Shown piece after piece: positions 8,660 to 18,253 of a stretch of DNA of 64,000 nucleotides (position 1 is the stretch's first letter; every line of letters begins with the position of its first letter). The position numbers were made by a program, and so were the translations under genes. The notes beneath the pieces are model-generated. The model saw nothing but the letters and a program-made list of their open reading frames with translations, was not told the origin of the DNA and made no database searches. The DNA lies in NCBI RefSeq assembly GCF_000585995.1, contig NZ_CP007410.1, positions 2,941,430 through 3,005,429 of the forward strand, given 5' to 3'. Source of the DNA: Pseudomonas brassicacearum. GTDB taxonomy: Bacteria; Pseudomonadota; Gammaproteobacteria; Pseudomonadales; Pseudomonadaceae.

Positions 8660-10654
8660 TTAGCGAACCTTGAACCGCCCCATGATTGCATTCACTCGGC
8701 TGTTGGCGTCCAGTAGCTGGCGGGTGTTGTTCTCGCTGGCCAGGCCGCTTTCCACCAGTTCCTCCACCATGTGGCGGATCTGCACCATGCTGCGGTTGAT
8801 CTCCTCGGTCACGGCGCTTTGTTGCTCGGCGGCGGTGGCGATCTGGGTGCTCAGGCTGTTGATCTGGCTGACGGAGCCCGCCATTTCATCCAGGCCCGAG
8901 TTCACGCGGGAGGTGGCGTCGGCGGCCGACTGACAACTGGCCTGGGTGTTTTCCATGGCCAAGACCGACGAACTTACACCCTGGGTCAGGCGGGTCAGCA
9001 TTTCGTTGATTTCCGAGGTGCTGGCCTGGGTGCGGGCGGCGAGGGCGCGAACTTCGTCGGCCACGACCGCGAAGCCACGACCTTGCTCACCGGCCCGGGC
9101 CGCTTCGATGGCGGCGTTGAGGGCCAACAGGTTGGTCTGCCCGGCGATGGCACCGATGACACCGAGGATCTCTGTAATGCGATGAGCGTCCTGCTGCATG
9201 CTTTCGACCTTGCGGGTGGCGCTGGCCACTTCATCGATCAACGCCACCACGCTATTGGATGCCTCGCCAACCACCACGCGAGAACGATCGGCATGCTCGT
9301 TGGCGCGCTGGGTGAACGCCGCGGTTTCGGCAGCATTGTGCGCGACACTTTCCGCCGTGGAGCTCATTTCGGTAATGGCTGTCACGGTCTGGTCGGTTTC
9401 CGAGGCGTGCCGCATCAGGATTTCGCTGGTGTGGGCCGAAGTCCGTTGCAGGTTATCCAGGCTCGATGCCATGGCGCCGGTGGCCTGGGTGACTTCGCCG
9501 ATCATGTCTTGCAGGTAAGCGATAAACCGGTTGACCGAGTGGCCAATGGCCCCCAGCTCGTCCTCGGCACGAATGGTAATGCGTCGGGTCAGGTCGGCAT
9601 CCCCCGTGGACAACGAGTCGATGTTGCCTTTGAGGACTTTCATGCGGTGGGTCAACTGACGGATCGCGTACAGCTGCATCAATACCAGCAGGATGACCAT
9701 CGGGATTTGCAACAGGCTCAGGGTGCTCAGGACGTCGTCGCGCTGGGCGGTGATCAGGCGGGTGGGCAAGGCGGTAGCCAGGAACCACGGCGAACCCTCG
9801 ATAGGCCGCATGAAAAACGTGCTTGCTTCGCCCTTGTTGTCGAATTCAACCCGTTGCAGTGGCTGGTCGCGTTTGGCCAGGCCTGCCTTGACCTGAGCGG
9901 CAAACGGCGAGGTGGCCGCCAGTTCGCTGATGTTCTTGAGCACGATCGGGCCGCTGATGCGCGAACTGTTGCTGATGATCTTGCCGTCGCCTTCGACGAT
10001 CAGCATCTCGGCGCTCAGGTCCGCTTCCTTGCGCGCGACCAGTTCGTTGAAGAAGCCCAGGGTCACGTCGATGGTGGAAACGCCATACGGCACGCCGTTT
10101 TTCTGGATGGCCATGGCGCAGTTGGTACGGGGTTCGGCGCTGGCGTCATCCTTATACGCAGCGGCCCAGGCGCATTTGCCGGCAGGGGTGGCCATGCCGC
10201 CCTTGTGCCAGGGTTGTTCGTAATAGTTCGGCGCGGCGTCGCTGTTCCAGAAGGTATTGACCACCAGTTTGCCGGAGGCGTCGCGGTGCCAGAACGTGCT
10301 GAACTTGCTACGTCCCTCAGCACGCTGGTTGGGCAATGGCCAGATCCCGCCACCGAAAACTTTCAGTTCACCATATTGGTCGACAAGCCCGGGCAGCACT
10401 TTGTCAATGGCATCGCTGTCGAGCAGCGGGATGGTCTGGGTAATGCTGCGTTGTTGCGCCTGCACCTTGTTCAGTTCGCCCTGGATTTGCTCGGCGACCT
10501 CGGCGATACGGTTGAGCGCCACTTGCTCTTCGGTCTGGCGCAGCTTGGGCGCGACCAGATAACTGATGCCGACGACGGTCAGGATGGACAGCACCAACAT
10601 GAAGAGAACCAAGAACAGCGTATAGCGTGCCTGAATGGTGCGGAATGCGGGCAT
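8660..10654 (-). CDS. Methyl-accepting chemotaxis protein with double-Cache-type sensor (664 aa)
   Basis: Transmembrane chemoreceptor. TM1 is at about residues 10-32, then a ~265-residue periplasmic sensor of dCache type, TM2 near 295-315, a HAMP domain, and the cytoplasmic signalling domain with its hairpin tip ([19 protein letters not shown]). The open frame starts earlier at 10693, but [13 protein letters not shown] at 10654 has AAGGACA upstream and gives a normal N-terminus. The ligand is unknown; many Pseudomonas dCache receptors bind amino acids. It is monocistronic, bounded by a REP palindrome. Confidence 0.92.
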   Translation of the reverse strand: MPAFRTIQARYTLFLVLFMLVLSILTVVGISYLVAPKLRQTEEQVALNRIAEVAEQIQGELNKVQAQQRSITQTIPLLDSDAIDKVLPGLVDQYGELKVFGGGIWPLPNQRAEGRSKFSTFWHRDASGKLVVNTFWNSDAAPNYYEQPWHKGGMATPAGKCAWAAAYKDDASAEPRTNCAMAIQKNGVPYGVSTIDVTLGFFNELVARKEADLSAEMLIVEGDGKIISNSSRISGPIVLKNISELAATSPFAAQVKAGLAKRDQPLQRVEFDNKGEASTFFMRPIEGSPWFLATALPTRLITAQRDDVLSTLSLLQIPMVILLVLMQLYAIRQLTHRMKVLKGNIDSLSTGDADLTRRITIRAEDELGAIGHSVNRFIAYLQDMIGEVTQATGAMASSLDNLQRTSAHTSEILMRHASETDQTVTAITEMSSTAESVAHNAAETAAFTQRANEHADRSRVVVGEASNSVVALIDEVASATRKVESMQQDAHRITEILGVIGAIAGQTNLLALNAAIEAARAGEQGRGFAVVADEVRALAARTQASTSEINEMLTRLTQGVSSSVLAMENTQASCQSAADATSRVNSGLDEMAGSVSQINSLSTQIATAAEQQSAVTEEINRSMVQIRHMVEELVESGLASENNTRQLLDANSRVNAIMGRFKVR

Positions 10655-10851
10655 GGAGTGTCCTTCACGAAGGCGTCTTTCGGGAGCAGGCACAATGGCC
10701 CGATTTTGTTTTTTATCGGCCTGTGGCTACAGAGCTTGAATGTTGCATCGGTCGCGAAAGCTACCGTCGATCGGGAGAAATCGCGGCCTGCAGCGGCGAT
10801 CTCCCGTTACTTCGGCGCAAATGTTTCGTCCAGAGAACCTGCTTTATGTCG

Positions 10852-11796
10852 TCAAGCCGCCGAGTTTGCCTGCGCGCCCCTCCATGTCTGAGCGTGAGCC
10901 TGCAATCCATCGTGCAGCCGTTGCATCGGTTCCGAGTGCAAGCGGAGGCTGCGAGCCAAGGCGCCGCGGTGAAACAGAGCCTGCCAACCCGGGTCGCTTT
11001 CTGCGGGCATCATCCCGGTGAAGATGAAACCCGCGGCCATTAACCGCCGGCAGTCATCGGCGAACGACTGGCGAAGCCCGAGCCGCACTGACAGTGGCCA
11101 ATGGGCCGGTAGACCTTGCAATTGCCTGGCCAGGCGGCGGTCCATGCTCGCGGCCACAATGTCGATACGCCCGGGCAGTTGCCTGACTTGCAACGGCTGT
11201 ACCGATGCCGGGGTCTCGATGGTCGTGGTTCCGAACCTCGATGCCAGCGGCTCCATCAGCCATTGGCATGTCGCGGGCCACCGCAGGTGTGGCAGCGGCC
11301 GACGCTGGCCGCTGATCACCTGACAGCCGACGATAATGGTTTCGGCCTGGGCACTGGCGAACGGCGAGGGCACGTAGTCGGGGAGCAGGCCGGTGTCATG
11401 GAATCCCAGCTGTTGTGCCAACCGTTGGCTGAAGGGATGGCTGGTGACTTGCTTGATCGACAGCCTGGCCAGGCCAAGGTCCTGGCAGCGGTCAAGTAAT
11501 CGCTGGCCCAGTCGGGTGGCAATCCCGGCACCTTGCAGCGCCGGGTCTACCGCCATCAACGCCAGCTCGGCGTCTGAAGGGCTGGCAAACCCTCGGCACA
11601 GCGCGGCATGGCCGACCACTTGCTCGCCCAGCACCGCGACCATGGAACGCCAATGTTGCTGTGCGTTGTACTGGCAAATCATCCGCGGCAAATACACGTC
11701 CGGCGAGACATAGTGGTCGCCGTACACCCGTCGAAATAACTCGCTGATCCCGGCACCGTCCGTGGGCCTGAACGGCCTGATGACCAAGGCGCTCAT
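10852..11796 (-). CDS. GNAT acetyltransferase, last gene of the Lux-like operon (314 aa)
   Basis: The N-terminal GNAT domain (about residues 4-160) has the acetyl-CoA loop region VDPALQGAGIATRLGQRLL and a typical beta4-alpha4 LGFHDTG stretch. The second half (about 165-314) is a divergent domain I cannot assign. The ATG overlaps the ligase stop codon (ATGA), so it belongs to the operon. It could transfer an acyl group onto the pathway intermediate, or protect the producer by acylating the product. That role is inferred from context only. Confidence 0.8.
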   Translation of the reverse strand: MSALVIRPFRPTDGAGISELFRRVYGDHYVSPDVYLPRMICQYNAQQHWRSMVAVLGEQVVGHAALCRGFASPSDAELALMAVDPALQGAGIATRLGQRLLDRCQDLGLARLSIKQVTSHPFSQRLAQQLGFHDTGLLPDYVPSPFASAQAETIIVGCQVISGQRRPLPHLRWPATCQWLMEPLASRFGTTTIETPASVQPLQVRQLPGRIDIVAASMDRRLARQLQGLPAHWPLSVRLGLRQSFADDCRRLMAAGFIFTGMMPAESDPGWQALFHRGALARSLRLHSEPMQRLHDGLQAHAQTWRGAQANSAA

Positions 11797-13067
11797 CCGG
11801 CGCGCCTCGCGGCCATCAGGCCATAGACCCGACGGTCGACGATCGGCAGATGTTTGCCCGAGCGTGGGTGCCGTGTCAGCGCTTGCGCGCTACAGGCCTG
11901 AACGGCCAGTCCGAGTTGATCGAGGCCCGGATACTGTTCGGTCAGCGCGGCTTTAAGGGCATCGGAGAGAGACTCGCAAGCCGTCGCGTGTTCGCCGGGC
12001 ACCCATTGGAGCGTGACATGATCGTTATTTACGACATGCTCGATGATCAATTGCCATTGCACATCGCCGGTAATGCGCCGGGTGATGTCGCTGATGTGCT
12101 GTGGGAACAGCGAAAGAACGCCGACCCGCACCCGCTGGCTTTGGGCGCTTCGTCCCTGCAGGGCGAATTTGCGCCGTGGGGTGCCGGCAGGTTCGCGCCA
12201 ACAGGCCCTGTCCCCGACCGGGTAACGCACGATAGGCATCAGCGTGCGGGTGAAGTTGGTGACCACCAGATCGCCGCAGCGATCACATTCTTCAATCACT
12301 TCTCCACTGGTTTCATCGATAATTTCCAGCCGGGTCTGCTCGTCGAAGACGCGATGCTCACCCAATTCGCAATCCGGTTCGCTGGCGCCCACCAGCCCGG
12401 CATCCACACTCGCATAACCGATGGATGCGAAATGTGCCTGTGGAAATGCACGGCGTAACGTTGGAAGCTGCCTTTCGAACAGTTGCTCACCACCAAACAG
12501 GACGGTGGTAATGCTCGGCAACGTTCGCCCCAATTGATTCAAGTGACTGGCAAACGCCAGGAGGTGGGCAGGCACGCCGGCCAGTACATTGATGCGGTGC
12601 CCATTGACGGCATCGGTCAGTCCGTCAAGATCCGCCGACCCGGTGAATGGAAATTCGGTTATAGCCACATCGACACTGCAGAGGGCACCATGAATAAACA
12701 GAAAACTGGCGTACAGGTCACCTGAGAAAAACAGATTGGCAATTCGATCGCCGGCCTTCAATTGAGCCGACAGACTGCGACCGAAGCAGTCAAGCATCAG
12801 TTGCCATTCAGCGTGCGTATAGACCGACAGTTTCCCTTGACTGGTGGTACCACCGGTTTTAAAAACCAGCGCGTCTTTTACTGGGGTGGTCAATACTTCC
12901 CACTTATCCAGGTCTTGACCACCCACCCAGTAATTCTTGACATCGGCGATGGGTAAGTCTTCCAGCGTGCATCCCTGCGCTGGCAAATGCCTCAAGGTGT
13001 TTTGGTAATAGGTTGAATGCGTTCGGATATGGGCCAGCCATTGTTCGAAGGGTAAAGAAGTGCTCAT
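11793..13067 (-). CDS. PaaK-like acyl-adenylate ligase (424 aa)
   Basis: Member of the phenylacetate-CoA ligase/AMP-forming superfamily. The phosphate-binding loop KTGGTTSQGK is near residue 70 and GYASVDAGLVG is the A5-like adenine region; a C-terminal lid domain with RHPRSGKHLPIVDRR follows. It should activate a carboxylic acid as an acyl-AMP, passing it to CoA, a carrier or an amine. It lies 55 nt after the LuxC-PaaK fusion and overlaps the GNAT gene. It looks like a paralogue of the C-terminal half of that fusion: the SVDAG block and the ...SGK.P.VIDRR-type ending are shared. Confidence 0.85.
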   Translation of the reverse strand: MSTSLPFEQWLAHIRTHSTYYQNTLRHLPAQGCTLEDLPIADVKNYWVGGQDLDKWEVLTTPVKDALVFKTGGTTSQGKLSVYTHAEWQLMLDCFGRSLSAQLKAGDRIANLFFSGDLYASFLFIHGALCSVDVAITEFPFTGSADLDGLTDAVNGHRINVLAGVPAHLLAFASHLNQLGRTLPSITTVLFGGEQLFERQLPTLRRAFPQAHFASIGYASVDAGLVGASEPDCELGEHRVFDEQTRLEIIDETSGEVIEECDRCGDLVVTNFTRTLMPIVRYPVGDRACWREPAGTPRRKFALQGRSAQSQRVRVGVLSLFPQHISDITRRITGDVQWQLIIEHVVNNDHVTLQWVPGEHATACESLSDALKAALTEQYPGLDQLGLAVQACSAQALTRHPRSGKHLPIVDRRVYGLMAARRAG

Positions 13068-13122
13068 CAGGATTCTCTCAGGGCTTTAAAGTCCGCTTAT
13101 TCATTTACAGGCAAATAAACAA

Positions 13123-15534
13123 TCAAGCGGATATTCTGGAGTCGATCACCAGCGGGACTTTGCCGCTGTGTTTGTTATGTTCGAAGTGTTCGACCGGACA
13201 GGATTGGACTTCCAGTGTCAGCAGTGCAGCACCGACTGAAGTGGACACCGGCAGAAGGCCGAGCACTTTGCGCCGCACTGTTTGCGCGTCGCCATCGACG
13301 CGAATCAGCAGGCGCTCACAGCCACTCTCGTCGTAGTCCAACACGATTTGAATAGCCACTTGCGCAAGTTCGGCAAGCTCCCGGGTATTGATGAATTCCG
13401 TACCGATGCGCACCAGGCGGCCGTGACGCTCGCGCAGCTCGAACCTGGGTGATTCAAGGCCGCAGGGGCAGGGCGCCGCCAGCCAGCGGCCGCAATCGCC
13501 GACCTCATAGCGCCGAAGAGGCTGCGCCTGACGTATACGGGAAGTGAAAAGCAGGCGCCCGGTTTCCCCTGCACCCACCGCAATGTCCTGTTCCAGGTCG
13601 ACGATTTCCAGGTGCTGGATGTCATCCATGAGATGGAAGATGCCATCGTCACTGGCGGAGCAGGCGTGGCCCAAGGGACCGGCATCCACGCTGCCGTAGA
13701 TGGCTGAGCGAATGCTGGTGACCCCACAATCCTCAAGCAACTGCCGGGCGCCTTGTCCCAGGTGCTCGCCACCCAGCAGAATTTTGCGAACGCCCCCGTA
13801 GGATCGCAGGATGGGGCGCTGGCTGGAAAACAGACGCTGCAAGGTACTCGGCATGCCGATCAGCGTGTTGACGCCATGGGTGGCGATCATCTGTGCGATT
13901 TCGTTGAAGTCATCATCGTTCGGTGCGCCCATGGGGTAGTGCACGACATTCATCTGTTCGAGTATTTTCGAGAAGCTGAAAAAGCCGCCATAGAGGTTGC
14001 CGCCATAAAACAGATTCATGACCCGGTCCCGTGCCGGATCCAGCCCCGCAGCGCGCAGCCCGTCGGCGGCGGCGCGCATGTGGCGGTCGAAATCGCGATA
14101 GCTGAAGGGCGACAGCACGGGGACGCCGCTGCTGCCACCGGAGCGGAAAAACAATTGCGCTTGGGGGGCCGCTGGCAGCGCGAGGAAAGCGGCCTTGTCC
14201 ATGATCGGTGTCGAGGCACTAACCGACAGCGCGGCAGGGGGAGCATCCAGCGTCACGCGATGACTCGCGACGCCCGGCTCAAGGCCGACCGACACCCGGC
14301 GGCTCAAGCGTTGCAGCGCATAGACGCCGTCGTGAGGTTCGCCGTCATAGCCCTGCTGAATGGCTCCGATTGGCGCAATGCGGGTCACTCCGGCGGTGAT
14401 CAGGCAGCGGGCCAGCCCCGGGACGTGTTCCGGCTCACAGATCAGTGCGCAGCTCTGTAATACGTTTCGCCACGGCAGCAGGGTTTCGGTGATCAGCCCT
14501 TGGGGCACCGGCCGTAACAGCAGCGTGCGGAACAGCGGCGACGGCAACAGGTCGCGGTGATGTTCCCAGAGGATGCGCCAGCCATCACCGGCCCAGACCT
14601 GACCGGTCTGTCCGGCGAAACTCTGGTCCAGCCGGGCCAATGCCGTTCGGGTCGTGATCTCGCAGGCTTCGGCGGCGGTGGTCGCCAGGGCGGGCCACTG
14701 CCCGGCCCGTCGCTCGAATGCGGCGGCCAGGGCGTTGCCCAATGCCTGCATTTGAGCAGGCTCGTCGCTGTCCACCAGCAGCCATTGCGGGCTGGAGCAG
14801 GCTTGTTGATCGAGCACGCAGATTTCGTCCACCAGCCTATCCAGCGCTTGCGGGCTGGCGGCGAGCGGCGTGACATAGGCGAAGCTGATGCGATGGCCCC
14901 AGTCGATCCAGCGGCAGCCGCTTGGAATCTGTTCGCGCATGGCCTTGAGCGCCGTCTCGCCACCCCAGGCGCTGACACCCTGGGCCAGGGCGAAGAGACG
15001 GCCGTTCTCGTGATAGGGCACCGGCAACACCGCCAGGTAGTCACGCAGTCGGCCAGTGGGGTCGCACTCGAGGAAAGCCGCCAGCAACCGCGCCGTCAGG
15101 TCGCCATCGCGGGTGCTCGGTCGCAGCCAGTTGATATTACCCGCCAGCAGGCTTTCCAACGCCGCACAGAATGCCAGCAGCGGTGCGTTGCCTGGCGTGA
15201 CATGCACCACCAGCCCCAAGGGCTGCCAGCTTTCGAACGGACCGTCGCGATAGTCGATTCGCCGCAGCGAGCGTGGGTCAGGCCCCAGCTCCCGCTCGAG
15301 TTTCAGACTCAGGTGCTTGCGTTCGCAAAAGGCAATCAGCGCCTGGCGCTGATCCTCATCGAGGATCGGAACTTGCCCTTGGCGCCGCAGTTTTTCAGCG
15401 AACGCCTCGGCGCAATCGAGCACCCTGTCGCTATGGGGTGCCGAGGCCAGGAGGGCGGGCAGTTGTGCTTGCAGGCGATCAAGCGCCTGGTCGAAAGTCA
15501 GGTTCGCGTGCAGTAGGCCATTGACGAGATACAT
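13123..15534 (-). CDS. Fusion of LuxC-like acyl reductase and PaaK-like ligase (803 aa)
   Basis: Residues about 60-420 form a LuxC-type acyl-CoA/acyl-protein reductase. HVTPGNAPLLAF is the nucleotide-binding region, and the likely acylated nucleophile is Cys246 in LDQQACSSPQ. Residues about 440-803 form a PaaK-type adenylating domain with loop RSGGSSGVPV (about 464-473), IYGSVDAGPLG, and a C-terminal lid ending in HNKHSGKVPLVIDSR. The known LuxC role is NADPH reduction of an activated acyl group to an aldehyde; here activation and reduction seem to sit on one chain. The start has AAGGAGGA upstream, inside the end of the luxE-like gene, one base from its stop. The substrate is unknown. Confidence 0.85.
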   Translation of the reverse strand: MYLVNGLLHANLTFDQALDRLQAQLPALLASAPHSDRVLDCAEAFAEKLRRQGQVPILDEDQRQALIAFCERKHLSLKLERELGPDPRSLRRIDYRDGPFESWQPLGLVVHVTPGNAPLLAFCAALESLLAGNINWLRPSTRDGDLTARLLAAFLECDPTGRLRDYLAVLPVPYHENGRLFALAQGVSAWGGETALKAMREQIPSGCRWIDWGHRISFAYVTPLAASPQALDRLVDEICVLDQQACSSPQWLLVDSDEPAQMQALGNALAAAFERRAGQWPALATTAAEACEITTRTALARLDQSFAGQTGQVWAGDGWRILWEHHRDLLPSPLFRTLLLRPVPQGLITETLLPWRNVLQSCALICEPEHVPGLARCLITAGVTRIAPIGAIQQGYDGEPHDGVYALQRLSRRVSVGLEPGVASHRVTLDAPPAALSVSASTPIMDKAAFLALPAAPQAQLFFRSGGSSGVPVLSPFSYRDFDRHMRAAADGLRAAGLDPARDRVMNLFYGGNLYGGFFSFSKILEQMNVVHYPMGAPNDDDFNEIAQMIATHGVNTLIGMPSTLQRLFSSQRPILRSYGGVRKILLGGEHLGQGARQLLEDCGVTSIRSAIYGSVDAGPLGHACSASDDGIFHLMDDIQHLEIVDLEQDIAVGAGETGRLLFTSRIRQAQPLRRYEVGDCGRWLAAPCPCGLESPRFELRERHGRLVRIGTEFINTRELAELAQVAIQIVLDYDESGCERLLIRVDGDAQTVRRKVLGLLPVSTSVGAALLTLEVQSCPVEHFEHNKHSGKVPLVIDSRISA

Positions 15535-15535
15535 A

Positions 15536-16663
15536 TCAATCCTCCTTGATCAGTTCGGCGGCAGCCATGGCGCAGCTTCGGCTGGCACTGGTGCCAGCCC
15601 GGCCATGCAGCTCGAACCATTGAGTGGCCGAGCCGCACTCGCAGTCGGCGGGGTGTAGGGTCGCCAGGTCGCTCATCACCACGGCATGGGCGGGGCTGGA
15701 AGAGATGTAAGGTGAAACGAAGGACAGCAACCCGGCCTCGCCGAGGGGCTGCACGCTGAAGTCCGAGGGATGGCGCACGAAGACTTTCGAATAGATCGGC
15801 ACGTGAAACCGGTGGTGCGCACATTCGATGTAGGGCACTGCGTGCTCGACGGCGCCGTAACCGTCGCGGCACCGATGGGCCTCGATGCCCAGTTGCCGGG
15901 TGATACGTTCATAGACCTGAAGACGGGGCATTTCCTGGGCCACCTGGTTTTTCCAGCCGCCCCCCAAAAACACCAGCGAGGCGGGTGCCAGTTTCAAGTC
16001 CGCAATGCCTGTGTCGGTCATGCGTTCAAGGACATGCCATAGCAGCGCCGGAAAGCCAAAGATCCTGACCGGCAGGCCTTCTTCGGCGAATTCCTGCAAG
16101 GCGCGGATCACGCCGAAAACGTCGAGCTCATGCGCTTTTCCAGTGCGCCGCAGGGCATAAACGACGCGATTGGCCGGGGCGAAACGGCACAGGAACTGAT
16201 CGGTATACGCCGTGCCGAGACGATTGGCCGGCTCCGGCTCATGGCTCAACAACAGGTAGTTACAGGGCGAGTCAGTCGTGGTCCAGCCGTAGTGGTCAAA
16301 GATGCGTGCCACCATTCCCTGGGCCGCTGCCATGCTGCGCTCGTCATAGCGCATGCGGCTTTTCTGGCCACTGGTGCCGGAGGACGTGAGCTCCAGCGCG
16401 TTCTCGGCGGTCGGGCTGAGCAGCATCCGCTGCTTGAAGTAGCTGGCATAGATGGGCGGGAGGAGTGACCAGTCAGTCAAATGCTCCAGGTCTTGGGCCG
16501 CAACGCCGTTGGCGTTGAGCCAGTCTTCGTAGCCCGGGGTGTGGTGGCTATGGAACAAGCTGATCTCAGCCATTGCCCGATCGAACAACCCGGGGGGAAT
16601 CGATTCGGGGCTGTAGGGCTGGGGCAACGCACACAGTGCATCGGCGTGGGGGAAATGACTCAT
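15536..16663 (-). CDS. LuxE-like acyl-protein synthetase (375 aa)
   Basis: LuxE enzymes adenylate a fatty acid, carry it on a C-terminal cysteine and hand it to LuxC for reduction. The ATP loop ELTSSGTSGQKSR lies at about residues 91-103. The tail contains SRSCAMAAAEL with Cys364, matching the position and context of the acyl-carrying cysteine in bioluminescence LuxE proteins. Length is typical. The open frame extends upstream antisense to the exporter, but GAGGAAAG before the ATG at 16663 fixes the start. It is directly coupled to the LuxC-PaaK gene. No luxAB is present, so the pathway is not luminescence. Confidence 0.87.
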   Translation of the reverse strand: MSHFPHADALCALPQPYSPESIPPGLFDRAMAEISLFHSHHTPGYEDWLNANGVAAQDLEHLTDWSLLPPIYASYFKQRMLLSPTAENALELTSSGTSGQKSRMRYDERSMAAAQGMVARIFDHYGWTTTDSPCNYLLLSHEPEPANRLGTAYTDQFLCRFAPANRVVYALRRTGKAHELDVFGVIRALQEFAEEGLPVRIFGFPALLWHVLERMTDTGIADLKLAPASLVFLGGGWKNQVAQEMPRLQVYERITRQLGIEAHRCRDGYGAVEHAVPYIECAHHRFHVPIYSKVFVRHPSDFSVQPLGEAGLLSFVSPYISSSPAHAVVMSDLATLHPADCECGSATQWFELHGRAGTSASRSCAMAAAELIKED

Positions 16664-16692
16664 CGGGTAGCTTTCCTCAAGGAGCGGCGAAT

Positions 16693-17928
16693 TCAAACGT
16701 GAGCGACCGGTTGCGACATGAACAGGCGCAACGCAACAAGACAGCTGAGCCCGGCGATGCCGGCCATCAAGGCAAACGCTTCCAGATTTGCCCCGGCACC
16801 TAACAGCGCCAGGAGCGAGCCTGCTGCGCTCATCACGGCGATGGAAATCATCCCGACCATGGCCGAGACCAGTCCTTTGCTGTCGTCGCTGGCGAACAGG
16901 GCCAAGCGATACAGCGCCGCGTTGCCCATGCCGAGCCCTAGGGCGTACAGCGACAGGCCGCTGACCAGGGTGGGGAGGGAAAGGTGAAACTGGCTGGCAG
17001 CCACCAGTGCGATAAGGCCAGTGCACAAGGGCCACAGGCTGTAGCGGAGCACACCGCGTACGCCAACTCGGCCTACCATCGCGTTGAGCAAAAGATTGCC
17101 GAGGATCACGGCGGCGAAAACCGGGATCTGCCACAGCCCATACACCAGCGGTGACAGGCCCAGGCCCTGGATCAGCAGCAGGGGCGACAGGCCGATCCAG
17201 GCGATCAGCGGCAGGCTCATCAGGCCCAGCGCCACGCTGGCCGCCATGAATCCGACCTGGCCCAGCAGCGCGCCATAGCGCCTGATCAGCCTGCGCAACT
17301 GGACCGGCTCCAGTACCGGCGATTGACCGGGGAAGTGCGTCGGGCCAGGGTTTTGCGGCATGAACCTCCACAAGGCCAGCCAGCTCACCGACCCAAGGCC
17401 GGCCAGCAGTACAAACAGCTCGCGCCAGGACAGCCATTGCAACAACACGCCACCCAACAACGGCCCTAGCAAGGGAGAGAGAAGCGCGAGGTTGCCCAAC
17501 AACGCCATGACTTTCACGGCATCCGCTTCGCAGAACATCTCCTGTATGGCCGGATAGCTGACCGCGATCACGAAACCCAGGCCCATGCCCTGGATCAAGC
17601 GGAGCCCATTGAACCCCTGCATGTCGGTGACCTGGGTGATCGCTGCACACGCCAATACAAATCCGGCACAACCGGCGAGCATGAACGGACGACGGCCATG
17701 GCGATCCGACAAGGGACCGATCAGCCAAGGCAACAGCACGCCTCCCAACAGATACAGATTGAAGGCATGGGGAATCTGGTCCGCAGGCGCATCGAGTTCC
17801 TGAGTCACCGCGAGCATGGCAGGCATGACCAAATCACTGGCCATATAAGTTAATAGTTCGAATAGGGCGATCGCCAGGCAAAAGCCTGTTAATCGTATTG
17901 ACGAGAGAGCGGTCGGCAAGTTTTGCAT
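16693..17928 (-). CDS. MdfA-type MFS drug/proton antiporter (411 aa)
   Basis: Twelve-TM major facilitator. It has the motif A loop LSDRHGRRPFMLAG between TM2 and TM3, and the AIQEMF...PLLGPLLGG motif C region in TM5. Glu24 and Asp32 in TM1 (FELLTYMASD) align with the membrane acidic residues Glu26 and Asp34 of E. coli MdfA, so proton-coupled export of a small molecule is likely. First gene of the five-gene operon, ending 29 nt before the luxE-like gene. In this setting it probably exports the operon's product or gives self-resistance (inference). Confidence 0.87.
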   Translation of the reverse strand: MQNLPTALSSIRLTGFCLAIALFELLTYMASDLVMPAMLAVTQELDAPADQIPHAFNLYLLGGVLLPWLIGPLSDRHGRRPFMLAGCAGFVLACAAITQVTDMQGFNGLRLIQGMGLGFVIAVSYPAIQEMFCEADAVKVMALLGNLALLSPLLGPLLGGVLLQWLSWRELFVLLAGLGSVSWLALWRFMPQNPGPTHFPGQSPVLEPVQLRRLIRRYGALLGQVGFMAASVALGLMSLPLIAWIGLSPLLLIQGLGLSPLVYGLWQIPVFAAVILGNLLLNAMVGRVGVRGVLRYSLWPLCTGLIALVAASQFHLSLPTLVSGLSLYALGLGMGNAALYRLALFASDDSKGLVSAMVGMISIAVMSAAGSLLALLGAGANLEAFALMAGIAGLSCLVALRLFMSQPVAHV

Positions 17929-17950
17929 AGTACCCAGCGTTAGTTTTCGT

Positions 17951-17971
17951 TAAGAAGGTCAGTACTTCTTA
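17951..17971. promoter_or_regulatory. Palindromic operator candidate in the Lux-like operon leader
   Basis: A perfect dyad TAAGAAG-N7-CTTCTTA lies 22 nt upstream of the exporter start codon. Its size and position fit the binding site of a dimeric repressor. No dedicated regulator gene adjoins the operon; the nearest is the Fur-like gene at 18740. Confidence 0.5.
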
Positions 17972-18011
17972 TTCGAGAATACGTGGGTGTGATTCAGGAA
18001 GTGTGATGGGC

Positions 18012-18036
18012 ACTCTTGACCTAATGTTTCAAGAGT
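18012..18036. promoter_or_regulatory. Second dyad upstream of the Lux-like operon
   Basis: A perfect dyad ACTCTTGA-N9-TCAAGAGT, 41 nt further upstream than the first dyad, in an AT-rich stretch likely to hold the promoter. It differs in sequence from the first dyad, so a different factor or an RNA hairpin is possible. Confidence 0.4.
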
Positions 18037-18126
18037 TGAGTTTTTGTTGCCGAAAAAGTTAGCAGTTTGGTTGCAAGAAGTGTTGCCCGGTGTTTGCGAA
18101 TGAAATATGACTGATTGCTGTAAGAA

Positions 18127-18152
18127 AAATGCCCGCCAAGAGGCGGACATTT
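18127..18152 (-). terminator. Terminator hairpin after the small lipoprotein gene
   Basis: AAATG-C-CCGCC, loop AAGA, GGCGG-A-CATTT, followed on the minus strand by a run of T. It lies about 100 nt past the lipoprotein stop and separates it from the exporter operon downstream. Confidence 0.6.
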
Positions 18153-18253
18153 CTATTTGGATGTCGGATTTAATCGGGTGGGTATGCCATTTGGTAGAGG
18201 CATCAGTCGCCTTGGGCGTTAATGCGTGTCAGGCGGCGTCGTCAGAGAAACCC

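Noticed and set aside
8771..10891. 706-codon plus-strand open frame
   Set aside because: It is antisense to the chemoreceptor gene; composition is that of a GC-rich shadow frame.
16664..17728. Upstream extension of the LuxE-like frame
   Set aside because: It lies within the exporter gene in another frame; the ATG at 16663 has a good ribosome site and gives the standard LuxE length.
10852..17928. Bioluminescence (lux) operon
   Set aside because: luxA, luxB, luxD and luxG are missing, and the reductase is fused to a PaaK domain, so light production is not supported.
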